Below are positions 1 through 10,235 of a stretch of 64,000 nt of DNA, in pieces (within the stretch, counting starts at the first letter, position 1; each line of letters starts with the position of its first letter). Location of the stretch: assembly GCF_029269835.1 (NCBI RefSeq), contig NZ_JARJBB010000012.1, forward strand, positions 1 to 64,000, written 5' to 3'. The DNA is from Streptomyces tropicalis (lineage in GTDB: Bacteria; Actinomycetota; Actinomycetes; Streptomycetales; Streptomycetaceae). Below the pieces are notes generated by a model. The model was not told where the DNA came from. It saw only the letters and a list, made by a program, of their open reading frames with translations, and made no database searches. The position numbers and the translations under genes were made by a program.

Positions 1-194
1 ACGGTCTCGTTGGACATGCCGCAGCTCGGCCTGGACCGGCACGAGTCGGTGCCGGTGCGCGACGAGCTCACCGGCGAGACCTACCACTGGGGCAGGGCCA
101 ACTACGTGCGCCTCGAACCGGGCCGGCAGCCGGCCCACGTGTTCCATGTCCAGCGATCGTCCCCCGCCCCGAGAACCGGAGGGCCCACCGCGCC

Positions 195-198
<4 letters not shown>
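1..198 (+). CDS. glgE: GlgE maltosyltransferase, 3' end only
   Basis: C-terminal 65 residues of alpha-1,4-glucan:maltose-1-phosphate maltosyltransferase (GH13), which extends glucan chains with maltosyl units from maltose 1-phosphate. The frame is open from base 1 and ends at TGA 196-198. The tail (TVSLDMPQLGL, then HESVPVRDELTGETYHWG, then NYVRLEPG) is the beta-sandwich end typical of actinobacterial GlgE. The stop overlaps the treS start as ATGA, indicating translational coupling. The identification rests on this short tail plus the treS-mak-glgB context, which is the standard GlgE-pathway operon. The catalytic domain lies outside the window. Confidence 0.9.
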
Positions 199-1913
<1,715 letters not shown>

Positions 1914-1942
1914 GCGTGCGGCCGACCAAAGGAGGCGTGACC

Positions 1943-3331
1943 ATGCCGAAGACCGCAATCCTCCAGCCGGGCGCCCAGGGCCTGGCCGGGCCCATGGCCT
2001 CGCTCGACGGTCTGCTGCGCGCCTGGCTGCCGCGCCAGCGCTGGTTCGCGGGCAAGGACCGGCCCGTCACCGACCTGCGCCTGCTGTCCATGACGGAGCT
2101 GTTCCCGGGCTGCCTGCACCTGCTGGTCCACGCCGAGCACGCGGGCTTCCCCTCGGGCCACGGCGGCGTCCCGGCGCCGGCCGGGACGTCCCAGCCCGAA
2201 CCCGCCGACTGCTACCAGCTGCTGCTCGGTGTGCGGGAGCAACTGGTGCCCCGGCTGCGGCGCGCCTTCATCGGCCGGGCCACCGAGGGCCCGCTGGCCG
2301 GCCTCGCCGTCTACGACGCGCTCTGCGACCCCCGCTCGGCGCAGCTGCTGCTGGAGCGGCTGCGCCGCCCGGGCACCGCGGGCCCGCTGCACTTCGAGAC
2401 GGACCGGGCCGTGTCCGTGCCCGGCGGGCTGGCCCCGCGGCTGCTGGAGGCGGAGCAGTCCAACTCGTCCATCGTGTACGGCGACGAGTTCATCCTGAAG
2501 GTGTTCCGCCGCATCCAGCCGGGCGTCAACCCGGACCTCGAGGTGCCGTGGGCGCTCGCCGGGCTGGGCTGCTCCCGGGTGCCCGCGCCGGTGGCCTGGT
2601 TCCGTACGACGCAGCCGCAGCCGGCGACGCTCGGCGTGCTCCAGCCCTTCCTGCCCGACGCGTCCGACGGCTGGACGCTGGCCCTGCGGGCACTGTCCAC
2701 CGGTGACGACTTCACCGCGCAGGCCCACGAGCTGGGGCGGGCGACGGCCGAGGTGCACCTGGCCCTCGCCACCGCCTTCCCCACCGGACGGCTGCGGGAC
2801 ACCGCCACGACGGCCTCGGCGATGGCCGAGCGCCTGGACGCAGCCGCGCAGGCGGTGCCCGCGCTCCGCCCGCACGCGGCGGCCCTGTGCACCGCCTTCG
2901 ACGCGCTGGCCAGCTGCGACGCGGGACCGCCCGCCCAGCGCATCCACGGTGACCTGCACCTGGGCCAGGTGCTGCGCGCCGGGCGGGAGTGGTTCGTGAT
3001 CGACTTCGAGGGCGAGCCGTCCCGTCCGCTCGCCGAGCGCTGCCTGCCCGAGTCCCCGGTGCGGGACGTCGCCGGCATGCTGCGCTCCTTCGACTACGCC
3101 GCCCGCCAGCGCCGCCCCTGGCGCCCGGAGTGGGCGCGCCGCTGCCGGGAGGCGTTCTGCGCCGGCTACGCCTCCGGCTCCGGCTGGGACCCCCGCAAGA
3201 AACACGCCCTGCTGCGCGCCTACGAGACGGACCGTGCCGTGTACGAAGTGCTGTACGAGGCACGGCACCGTCCCGACTGGCTCGCCGTACCGATGGCGGC
3301 GATCGAACGTCTCGCCGTGAGAGGAGGATGA
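1943..3331 (+). CDS. mak: Maltokinase (Pep2/Mak)
   Basis: A 462-residue maltokinase that phosphorylates maltose with ATP to give maltose 1-phosphate, the GlgE donor. The ATG at 1943 was chosen because a strong ribosome site, AAAGGAGG (1928-1935), sits just upstream; the frame is open further upstream but that stretch reads antisense to treS logic and is not coding. The N-terminal cap contains RQRWFAGKDRPV, typical of the family. The aminoglycoside-phosphotransferase-like core carries IHGDLHLGQ with catalytic D337, and VIDFEGEPSRP with metal ligand D354. The stop lies 4 bases before the glgB start, so the two are probably coupled. Confidence 0.93.
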   Translation: MPKTAILQPGAQGLAGPMASLDGLLRAWLPRQRWFAGKDRPVTDLRLLSMTELFPGCLHLLVHAEHAGFPSGHGGVPAPAGTSQPEPADCYQLLLGVREQLVPRLRRAFIGRATEGPLAGLAVYDALCDPRSAQLLLERLRRPGTAGPLHFETDRAVSVPGGLAPRLLEAEQSNSSIVYGDEFILKVFRRIQPGVNPDLEVPWALAGLGCSRVPAPVAWFRTTQPQPATLGVLQPFLPDASDGWTLALRALSTGDDFTAQAHELGRATAEVHLALATAFPTGRLRDTATTASAMAERLDAAAQAVPALRPHAAALCTAFDALASCDAGPPAQRIHGDLHLGQVLRAGREWFVIDFEGEPSRPLAERCLPESPVRDVAGMLRSFDYAARQRRPWRPEWARRCREAFCAGYASGSGWDPRKKHALLRAYETDRAVYEVLYEARHRPDWLAVPMAAIERLAVRGG

Positions 3332-3335
3332 ACCG

Positions 3336-5567
3336 GTGGCACTGCGCGACACGTCACTCCCCGAGCCGTCCGGCCCGCTCCCGTCCCCCGCGGGACGCGT
3401 CCGGACCGCACCGCCCCTGGACCCCGCCGACCGTGAGCGCCTGCTGTCCGGCGCCCACCACGACCCGCACTCCCTGCTGGGCGCGCATCCGGTGCCCGGC
3501 GGCGTCGTGTTCCGGGCGCTGCGCCCGTGCGCGACGTCCGTGGCCGTCCTGGCCGGCGGGGCGCGGACCCCGTTGGTCCCGCAGGGCGACGGGCTGTTCT
3601 CGGGCCGGCTGGACCTGGACGAGGTTCCCGCCTACACGCTGGCGGTGGCGTACGGCGAGGGCGGCGCCGGGGAGCAGGAGGTCCACGACCCCTACCGCTT
3701 CCTGCCCGCCCTCGGCGAGCTGGACCTGCACCTGATCCGCGAGGGCCGGCACGAGCAGCTGTGGAAGGCGCTCGGCGCGGAGCCGATGACCCACCAGGGC
3801 GTGACCGGCACCCGGTTCACGGTGTGGGCGCCGAACGCGCGGGGCGTCCGGGTGGCCGGCGACTTCTCGTACTGGGACGGCACCGCGTTCCCGATGCGCT
3901 CCCTCGGCGCCGCGGGCGTCTGGGAGCTGTTCCTGCCGGGCATCGGCGAGGGGGCCGCGTACAAGTTCGAGATCACCTCGCAGTACGGCGGGCGGTTCCT
4001 GAAGGCCGACCCGATGGCGCGCCGGGCGGAGGAGCCGCCCGCGACGGCGTCGGTGGTGACGGCCGCGCACCACGAGTGGGACGACGCGGAGTGGATGGCG
4101 CACCGGGCGGACGTGCCGGTGCACGAGGCGCCGCTGTCGGTCTACGAGGTCCACCTCCCCTCCTGGCGGCCCGGACTGGACTACCGTCGGCTGGCGGAGG
4201 AGCTGCCGGCGTACGTGAAGGACCTCGGCTTCACGCACGTGGAGCTGATGCCGGTCGCCGAGCACCCCTACGGCCCCTCCTGGGGCTACCAGGTCACCTC
4301 GTACTACGCCCCCACCGCCCGCCTGGGCACGCCCGACGACTTCCGGTACTTCGTGGACGCCTGCCACCGGGCCGGCATCGGCGTGATCATGGACTGGGTG
4401 CCGGCGCACTTCCCCAAGGACGACTGGGCGCTGGCCCGCTTCGACGGGGACCCGCTGTACGAGCCCGGGAACGCGCAGCGCGCGGAGCACCCGGACTGGG
4501 GGACGTACGAGTTCGACTTCGCCCGCACCGAGGTGCGCAACTTCCTGGTCGCCAACGCGGTGTACTGGTGCGAGGAGTTCCACATCGACGGCCTGCGGGT
4601 GGACGCCGTCGCCTCCATGCTCTACCTGGACTACTCCCGGGACTCCGGGCAGTGGACGCCGAACCAGTACGGCGGCCGCGAGGACCTGGACGCCATGCGC
4701 TTCCTCCAGGAGATGAACGCCACCGTGTACCGGCGTGCGCCCGGCGTGGTGACGATCGCCGAGGAGTCCACCGCGTGGGGCGGGGTGACGGCGCCGACCG
4801 ACCGCGGCGGTCTGGGCTTCGGGCTGAAGTGGAACATGGGCTGGATGCACGACTCGCTGGAGTACATGAGCCACGAGCCCGTGCACCGCCGGTACCACCA
4901 CCACGAGATGACGTTCTCGATGGTGTACGCGTACAGCGAGAACTACGTCCTGCCGATCTCGCACGACGAGGTCGTGCACGGCAAGCGCGCCCTGGTGTCG
5001 AAGATGCCCGGCGACTGGTGGCAGCGCCGCGCCGACCACCGGGCCTACCTGGGGTTCATGTGGGCCCACCCCGGCAAGCAACTGCTCTTCATGGGACAGG
5101 AGTTCGCCCAGGGCGGGGAGTGGTCCGAGGAGCACGGGCCGGAGTGGTGGCTGCTCGACGAGGGGTACTGCGCGGCCGGCGACCACCGCGGGGTCCGGGA
5201 CCTGGTGCGCGACCTGAACACGGTGTACCGGGCCACGCCCGCGCTCTGGCAGCGCGACACCAGTCCCGAGGGCTTCCAGTGGGTCGCGGTGGACGCCGCC
5301 GACGACAACGTGTTCGCCTTCCTGCGCCGGGACGCCGCGGGCGTGCCGCTGCTGGCGGTGTCGAACTTCTCCCCGGTGGTCCGGCACGACTACCTGCTCG
5401 GTGTCCCCGGGGAGGTCACCGCCTGGACGGAGGTCCTCAACACCGACGCGGCCCGCTACGGCGGCGGCGACGTCACCCACCCGGACCCGGTGAAGCCGGA
5501 GGACGGACGGGTCCGGCTCACCCTGCCCCCGCTCGCCACCCTCTGGCTCGCGCCGTACGGCGCCTGA
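3336..5567 (+). CDS. glgB: 1,4-alpha-glucan branching enzyme
   Basis: A 743-residue GH13 branching enzyme that introduces alpha-1,6 branches into glucan made by GlgE. The GTG start at 3336 follows GAGGAGG across the end of mak. Two N-terminal carbohydrate-binding (E-set) regions occupy about residues 25-230 (first half includes HDPHSLLGAHP; second includes FTVWAPNARGVRVAGDF), followed by the barrel. Catalytic residues are visible: D423 in IDGLRVDAVASML, E476 in TIAEESTAW and D544 in PISHDEVVHG. It is the last gene of the operon, followed by a large palindromic terminator. Confidence 0.96.
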   Translation: MALRDTSLPEPSGPLPSPAGRVRTAPPLDPADRERLLSGAHHDPHSLLGAHPVPGGVVFRALRPCATSVAVLAGGARTPLVPQGDGLFSGRLDLDEVPAYTLAVAYGEGGAGEQEVHDPYRFLPALGELDLHLIREGRHEQLWKALGAEPMTHQGVTGTRFTVWAPNARGVRVAGDFSYWDGTAFPMRSLGAAGVWELFLPGIGEGAAYKFEITSQYGGRFLKADPMARRAEEPPATASVVTAAHHEWDDAEWMAHRADVPVHEAPLSVYEVHLPSWRPGLDYRRLAEELPAYVKDLGFTHVELMPVAEHPYGPSWGYQVTSYYAPTARLGTPDDFRYFVDACHRAGIGVIMDWVPAHFPKDDWALARFDGDPLYEPGNAQRAEHPDWGTYEFDFARTEVRNFLVANAVYWCEEFHIDGLRVDAVASMLYLDYSRDSGQWTPNQYGGREDLDAMRFLQEMNATVYRRAPGVVTIAEESTAWGGVTAPTDRGGLGFGLKWNMGWMHDSLEYMSHEPVHRRYHHHEMTFSMVYAYSENYVLPISHDEVVHGKRALVSKMPGDWWQRRADHRAYLGFMWAHPGKQLLFMGQEFAQGGEWSEEHGPEWWLLDEGYCAAGDHRGVRDLVRDLNTVYRATPALWQRDTSPEGFQWVAVDAADDNVFAFLRRDAAGVPLLAVSNFSPVVRHDYLLGVPGEVTAWTEVLNTDAARYGGGDVTHPDPVKPEDGRVRLTLPPLATLWLAPYGA

Positions 5568-5576
5568 GCGCGGGGG

Positions 5577-5616
5577 CACCCGTCCGGGGCGCCGGATCCG
5601 GCGCCCCGGACGGGTG
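5577..5616. terminator. 40-bp perfect palindrome after glgB
   Basis: A perfect inverted repeat of 40 bases centred on GATC (arms 5577-5594 and 5599-5616) starts 9 bases after the glgB stop. Its transcript would form a very stable GC hairpin. There is no T tract, as is usual for streptomycete terminators. It most likely ends the glgE-treS-mak-glgB transcript. Confidence 0.8.
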
Positions 5617-5667
5617 TCGGCGGGTCCGGACGGGTGTCCGCCGGTCCGGGCGGGTGTCCGCGGTCCG
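5609..5667. repeat. Three 19-20 bp direct repeats
   Basis: Three tandem, slightly diverged copies of a unit of the form GACGGGTGTCSGCSGGTCCG lie at 5609-5628, 5629-5648 and 5649-5667. The first overlaps the right arm of the glgB terminator palindrome. They lie in the leader of the ybdK-like gene. No function can be assigned; slippage-derived duplication is the simplest explanation. Confidence 0.6.
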
Positions 5668-5738
5668 CGGCGGGGCAGTCGGGGTCGTACGGCCCGGTGC
5701 CCGACCGGGGTACCGGGACGGACGAGAGGCGGCGAGAG

Positions 5739-6899
5739 GTGCGCACCGTCGGAGTGGAGGAGGAGCTCCTCCTGGTCGACCCGGACACCGGCGAGCCACG
5801 GGCGATGTCCGGCGCGGTGCTGGCCCGCGCCGAGGCGGACGGCCCGGGCCGGGACGTCTTCGAACGCGAGCTGTTCGGCCAGATGCTGGAGTTCGCCACG
5901 CATCCGCAGACGGACATGGCCGCGCTCGGTGCGGAGATCGCCCGGTGCCGGGCGGAGGCGGCCCGGCACGCCGCGGAGACCGGCTGCGCGGTGGCCGCGC
6001 TCGCCTCGTCGCCGATGCCGGTGGACCCGTCCTTCGCCGCGAGCCCCCGCTACCGGTGGATGGCGGAGCAGTACGGGATCGCCGCCCGCGAGCAGCTCGT
6101 CTGCGGCTGCCATGTGCACGTGGGCGTGGAGTCCGACGAGGAGGCCGTGGCGGTCGTGGACCGGATCCGGCCCTGGCTGCCCGTCCTGCTGGCGATCAGT
6201 TCCAACTCCCCCTTCTGGCACGGGCGGGACTCCCGCTACGCCAGCTATCGCAGCCGGGTGTGGGGCCGTTGGCCCTCGGCGGGTCCGACGGGGCTGTTCG
6301 GGACGCCCGAGCGGTACCACCGGCTGGTGGCGGACATGGTGGACACCGGGGTCGTGCTGGACGAGGGGATGGTGTACTTCGACGCGCGGCTGTCCGCGCG
6401 CTACCCGACGGTGGAGATCCGGGTCGCGGACGTGTGCCTGCACGCGGACACCGCCCGGCTCCTCGCCACGCTCGCCCGCGGCCTGGTGGAGACCGCGGCG
6501 CGCGCGTGGCGGGCGGGCCGGGCGCCCGCGGACCACGACGTGAGCCTGCTGCGGCTGGCCGCCTGGCAGGCGGCGCGGGCGGGCCTGGCGGGTGAGCTGC
6601 TGCACCCGGTCACCCTGCGGCGGCAGCCGGCCGGGACGGCGGTGGAGGCGCTGCTCGACCACGTCGGCGAGGCGCTCGCGGACCTGGGGGACCTCGGCCC
6701 GGCGCGCTCGGCGGCCGCGGCACTGCTGCGGCGCGGCAACGGCGCTCAGGTGCAGCGGGAGTCGCTGGAGCGGACCGGGAGCCTGCGGGACGTCGTCGCC
6801 CTGTGCGTGCGGCTCACCCAGGAGGCTCCGGGAGTGCCACAACCCCCGGGCGACCGGTGCTCCCCCGGCCCCTCGGACTCCCCCGGTCCCCCGGCCTGA
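5739..6899 (+). CDS. YbdK-type carboxylate-amine ligase (GCS2 family)
   Basis: A 386-residue member of the glutamate-cysteine ligase 2 / YbdK family, which joins a carboxylate to an amine with ATP. The physiological substrate is usually unknown. The GTG at 5739 gives the canonical start VRTVGVEEELLLVD; the longer upstream frame is repeat-derived low-complexity sequence. Family signatures include the N-terminal GVEEE metal-binding acidic patch, GCHVHVGV (about residue 125) and SSNSPFWHG. It is separated from glgB by the terminator, so probably has its own promoter. The last ~20 residues are a Pro/Ser/Gly tail without conservation. Confidence 0.85.
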   Translation: MRTVGVEEELLLVDPDTGEPRAMSGAVLARAEADGPGRDVFERELFGQMLEFATHPQTDMAALGAEIARCRAEAARHAAETGCAVAALASSPMPVDPSFAASPRYRWMAEQYGIAAREQLVCGCHVHVGVESDEEAVAVVDRIRPWLPVLLAISSNSPFWHGRDSRYASYRSRVWGRWPSAGPTGLFGTPERYHRLVADMVDTGVVLDEGMVYFDARLSARYPTVEIRVADVCLHADTARLLATLARGLVETAARAWRAGRAPADHDVSLLRLAAWQAARAGLAGELLHPVTLRRQPAGTAVEALLDHVGEALADLGDLGPARSAAAALLRRGNGAQVQRESLERTGSLRDVVALCVRLTQEAPGVPQPPGDRCSPGPSDSPGPPA

Positions 6900-7110
6900 C
6901 CGCGCTCCCGCTGCGCCCCCGACGCACGGCACGCACCGGGCCGGGGCGGCGGGCCGGGCACGGTCGGCGGCCCCTGTCCGCGGTCGGGATCACGAAACGG
7001 GGCTACTTCCCCGTTCGGGGCACCCCGCGCGCCCGCCTGGGCTACATTCGACCAGCGCCGACAACGGTACTCGTCGGCGTGATCACCCTCCGTACACCCA
7101 GGAGCAGTGC

Positions 7111-9018
7111 ATGCGCGACGTCGCCCTCGCTCCGCCTGCCGTGTCCTCCTCGACCGGCGGGCTCGCCGACAGCGTCTTCGAGACGGCGGAGATCCGTCCG
7201 ACCCTGCCCGTGCTGGCCCGCCGCTCCGGCCCCGCCTCCGCGGTCTGGGAGGAGGTCACCGCCGTCGAACTCCGCGACCAGGTGGCCGACCTGGCGCGCG
7301 GCCTGATCGCCTCCGGCATCTCCCCGGGGCACCGCGTGGCGGTGATGGCGCGCACCCGGTACGAGTGGACGGTGTTCGCCTACGCGCTGTGGGCCGTGGG
7401 CGCCGAAGTGGTCCCGGTGTACCCGACGTCCTCCCGCGACCAGGTCGCGTGGATCCTGCGGGACGCGGGCTGCGTGGGAGTGGTGGTCGAGGACGAGCAG
7501 GGCGTCATGACGGTGGGCTCCGTCTGCGCCTCGCTGCCGCAGTTGCGGCACGTGTGGCAGCTGGACACCGGGGCGGTCGGCCACCTCGCCGACGCGGGCG
7601 CGGTGGTGCCGCTCACGACGGTCGACTCGCTGCGGCGGATCGTGCTGCCGGACGCGACGGCGGTCGTCGCCTACACCTCCGGCTCGGCCGGCCGCGCCAT
7701 GGGGTGCGCCCTGAGCCACCGCGCCCTGGCCAGCCCCTGCGACACCCTGCTGGCCGGCTGGGGCCACACGGCCGCGCCCCCCGGCGAGAAGCCCGCGGTC
7801 CTCGCCTTCCTGCCGCTCTCCCACGTGTACGGGATGATGATCCAGGGCCTGTGCATCCGCGGCGGTGTCCTGATGGGCCACGAGCCCGACCTGAGCGACG
7901 CGTCGCTGGCGTCGGCGCTGCGGTCCTTCCGGCCGACCTACTTCTACGCCGTGCCCTCGGTCTTCGAGAAGATCTACAAGGAGTTCCTGCGCACGGCCCA
8001 GCAGTCCGGCCGCGGCGCCCTCTTCGAGCGGGCGGCGGACACCGCGCGCACCTTCGCGGCGGCCGTGGAGCGCCGCCGGCTCGGCCGCGGCTCGGGCCCC
8101 GGTCTGGAGCTGCGCCTCCAACACGCCCTGTACGAGCGGACGGTGTACCGCAGGCTGCGCGCCGCACTGGGCGGACGGGTCGTCCGAGCCACCTCCGGCG
8201 GCTCGCCGCTCAGCCGTGAACTCTCCCTGTTCTACGAGGGCATCGGCATCTACGTGCACGACGGGTACGGGCTCACCGAGACGGCCGGCGGGATCACCAT
8301 GCAGCCGCTGGGCCGGGAGAAGTCCGGGACGGTGGGCAGACCCCTGCCGGGCACCCAGATCCAGGTCGCCGACGACGGCGAGATCCTGGTGCGGGGCCCC
8401 TCGGTGTTCCACGGCTACGTCAACGACGAGGGCGCGACCCGGGCAGCCCTGCCCGGCGGCTGGCTGGCCACCGGGGACATCGGGCACCTGGACGGCGAGG
8501 GGTATCTGACGATCACCGGCCGCAAGAAGGACGTCATCATCACCAGCGGCGGGATGAGCGTGGCGCCGGCCGTCCTGGAGCAGCGTCTGCGGCTGCACCC
8601 GCTCGTGCACCAGGCCGTGGTCGTCGGCGACGGCCGTCCCTGCGTGGGCGCGCTGATCACGCTGGACCCGCAGTTCCTGGCGCACTGGCGGGCCGGGCTG
8701 GCGCTCCAGGCGGACGTCCCGGGGAGGGAGGCCCGGGAGGAGAACGCCCTGCGCGAGGAGATCGGGCGGGCGGTCGCGGCGGCCAACAGCGCCGTCTCGC
8801 CGTCGGAGTCGATCCGGGTCTTCCGGGTGCTGCCGGCGCCCTTCGACGTGGCCAGCGGGCTGCTCACACCGTCGATGAAGCTGCGCCGGGACGCCATCGT
8901 GCGCCACTACGCCGCCGAGATCGACGCGATGTACGAGGCGCGCAGCCGGCGGGCGCGGCGGCCGGTGCCGCAGGAGCCGGCGGCCGACTGGGACGACGCG
9001 GACAACGTCTTCCGCTGA
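7111..9018 (+). CDS. Long-chain acyl-CoA synthetase-like AMP-binding protein with altered P-loop
   Basis: A 635-residue member of the ANL superfamily close to FadD15-type long-chain fatty acyl-CoA ligases, which adenylate a fatty acid and transfer it to CoA. The ATG start follows AGGAGCAGTGC. The later core motifs are intact: YGLTETAGGI, ATGDIGHLDGEGYL, GRKKDVIITSGG and the C-terminal lysine region TPSMKLRR. The P-loop, normally YTSGTTGRPKG, reads YTSGSAGRAMG (residues 188-198), so the usual lysine is methionine M197. It is monocistronic and convergent with the DUF4190 gene. It is probably an acyl-CoA synthetase, but activity is uncertain because of the P-loop change. Confidence 0.85.
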   Translation: MRDVALAPPAVSSSTGGLADSVFETAEIRPTLPVLARRSGPASAVWEEVTAVELRDQVADLARGLIASGISPGHRVAVMARTRYEWTVFAYALWAVGAEVVPVYPTSSRDQVAWILRDAGCVGVVVEDEQGVMTVGSVCASLPQLRHVWQLDTGAVGHLADAGAVVPLTTVDSLRRIVLPDATAVVAYTSGSAGRAMGCALSHRALASPCDTLLAGWGHTAAPPGEKPAVLAFLPLSHVYGMMIQGLCIRGGVLMGHEPDLSDASLASALRSFRPTYFYAVPSVFEKIYKEFLRTAQQSGRGALFERAADTARTFAAAVERRRLGRGSGPGLELRLQHALYERTVYRRLRAALGGRVVRATSGGSPLSRELSLFYEGIGIYVHDGYGLTETAGGITMQPLGREKSGTVGRPLPGTQIQVADDGEILVRGPSVFHGYVNDEGATRAALPGGWLATGDIGHLDGEGYLTITGRKKDVIITSGGMSVAPAVLEQRLRLHPLVHQAVVVGDGRPCVGALITLDPQFLAHWRAGLALQADVPGREAREENALREEIGRAVAAANSAVSPSESIRVFRVLPAPFDVASGLLTPSMKLRRDAIVRHYAAEIDAMYEARSRRARRPVPQEPAADWDDADNVFR

Positions 9019-9065
9019 CCGCGACCCGGCCCGTCCGCACCGTCGGACACCCGTCAGGCAGGCCG

Positions 9066-9121
9066 CCCCGGCCCACCGCCCCGGTCCGCGGGAAGGCCGG
9101 CCGGGGCGCGGTGGGGCCGGG
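9066..9121. terminator. Long imperfect hairpin between convergent genes
   Basis: Arms 9066-9084 and 9101-9121 pair over about 19 bases with two bulges. The hairpin lies between the stop of the acyl-CoA synthetase gene and that of the oppositely oriented DUF4190 gene, so it can serve both transcripts. Confidence 0.6.
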
Positions 9122-9125
9122 AGGG

Positions 9126-9413
9126 TCAGCCGCCGACGTACCAGTGGAAGCCGCCGTTGGCCGCGGACACCGCCAGCAGCGCACCGAAGACCACCAGGTC
9201 GACGATACCGAGCACGATGCCGGCCTTCGCCATGCCCGCACCGCCCTTGGCGGGCGCCTTCCGCAGACCCACGGCACCGAACACGATCGCGAGCGGGCCG
9301 AGGATGATGTTGAAGAGGAACACGCCGATGATGCCCAGCACCAGGGAGGCCACGGCGAGGCCGTTGGTGCGCGAGGTGGATGGGGCGGTGGGCGAACTGC
9401 CGTGACCCGTCAT
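9126..9413 (-). CDS. DUF4190 small membrane protein
   Basis: A 95-residue protein with a Ser/Thr/Pro-rich N-terminus, then two hydrophobic segments (about residues 18-47, AVASLVLGIIGVFLFNIILG, and 62-85, AGIVLGIVDLVVFGALL) joined by a short basic loop (GLRKAPAKGG). This is the DUF4190 pattern of a two-helix membrane protein, function unknown. The ATG at 9413 has an excellent ribosome site, AAAAGGAG, 8 bases upstream. Monocistronic, with a 330-base upstream region. Confidence 0.8.
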   Translation of the reverse strand: MTGHGSSPTAPSTSRTNGLAVASLVLGIIGVFLFNIILGPLAIVFGAVGLRKAPAKGGAGMAKAGIVLGIVDLVVFGALLAVSAANGGFHWYVGG

Positions 9414-9743
9414 CGTCTTCTCCTTTTGGGGACGGCCGTTTCGATGGCCGGATCTGTCGAATGCCCCTGGGCAGGTCCGTCATTCCGGCGAGTTGTGGAA
9501 TGAGGAATTCCAGAATTCGGGTGCCGCGTGCCGCCCGGAATTCCCGGCCGACGCGCGCAACCTCCCGCGGCCCGGGTGCGTCGTTCACGGGCGGGGTCCG
9601 GGCGCACGGGCACCGCCCCCGCCCCGGGTACCGGCCCTCCGGAACGCGACGCGTAGCCTGCGCGGCCATGGGAACTAGACAGTGGGACGCAAGGGAAAGA
9701 AAGGACAACAGCCCGGCCGGTCCGGCCGGGCCGGGAAGGCGAG
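9414..9743. promoter_or_regulatory. Intergenic region with clustered GGAATTCC palindromes
   Basis: No gene is seen between the divergent DUF4190 and RsbW-like genes. The stretch has unusually AT-rich palindromes: CATTCC/GGAATG (9481-9486 and 9497-9502), GGAATTCC at 9504-9511, a second GAATTC at 9513-9518, and GGAATTCC again at 9537-9544. The two 8-mers are 33 bp apart, about three helical turns. They may be a regulator-binding array controlling one or both divergent genes. This is inferred from symmetry and spacing only. Confidence 0.4.
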
Positions 9744-10178
9744 ATGGCAACCGAGCCACGTTGGGACGACACCACGGCCACCGAGGGCATGCCCAGCCGC
9801 ACCGCCCGCTTCGCCGGGGAACTGCACCATGTCACGGGTGCGCGCCTCGCCGCGGAGGAGTTCCTCGACGAGCTCGCACGGCGCACACCGCCGACGGCGC
9901 CCGAGCACTGGGACGACATCCTGCTCGTGGTCACGGAGCTCGCCGCGAACGCCGTGCAGTACGCACCGGGGCCGTTCTCACTGGGCCTGCGCCGCACCTT
10001 CGACGGCGTGCATGTGACCCTCAGCGACTCCAGCACCACGACGCCCTCGCCGCGGCCGTTCCACCCGAGCCGCGGCGGCGGAGGCATCGGCTGGCACCTG
10101 GTCCACACCCTGTGCGACCAGGTCAGCGTGGTGCCGCACGACCAGGGCAAGGACGTGCACGTCTTCCTTCCCTGGTGA
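9744..10178 (+). CDS. RsbW-like anti-sigma/ATP-binding protein
   Basis: A 144-residue GHKL-fold ATP-binding protein of the HATPase_c_2 family common in streptomycetes. These act as anti-sigma kinases or related switches. The N box is LLVVTELAANAVQYAP, with the Mg-binding asparagine. The G1 region is degenerate (HVTLSDSSTTTPSP). The G2 box is GGGGIGWHLV. It ends in a typical DVHVFLPW strand. Likely start ATG 9744. It is convergent with the next RsbW/STAS pair; its partner sigma or STAS protein cannot be read from sequence. Confidence 0.85.
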   Translation: MATEPRWDDTTATEGMPSRTARFAGELHHVTGARLAAEEFLDELARRTPPTAPEHWDDILLVVTELAANAVQYAPGPFSLGLRRTFDGVHVTLSDSSTTTPSPRPFHPSRGGGGIGWHLVHTLCDQVSVVPHDQGKDVHVFLPW

Positions 10179-10180
10179 CA

Positions 10181-10201
10181 CCGGTCCACCCGGTGGGCCG
10201 G
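10181..10201. terminator. Short hairpin between convergent genes
   Basis: CCGGTCCA (10181-10188) pairs with TGGGCCGG (10194-10201) across a 5-base loop with one G-U pair, three bases after the stop of the upstream ATPase gene. A plausible terminator for the plus-strand gene. Confidence 0.45.
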
Positions 10202-10235
10202 CCGGCGGTGCGCGGCGGATCCGCGCGGCGCGCCC

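Noticed and set aside
5634..5738. Longer start for the YbdK-like gene
   Set aside because: The extra 35 residues come from the GC repeats; GTG 5739 gives the canonical family N-terminus.
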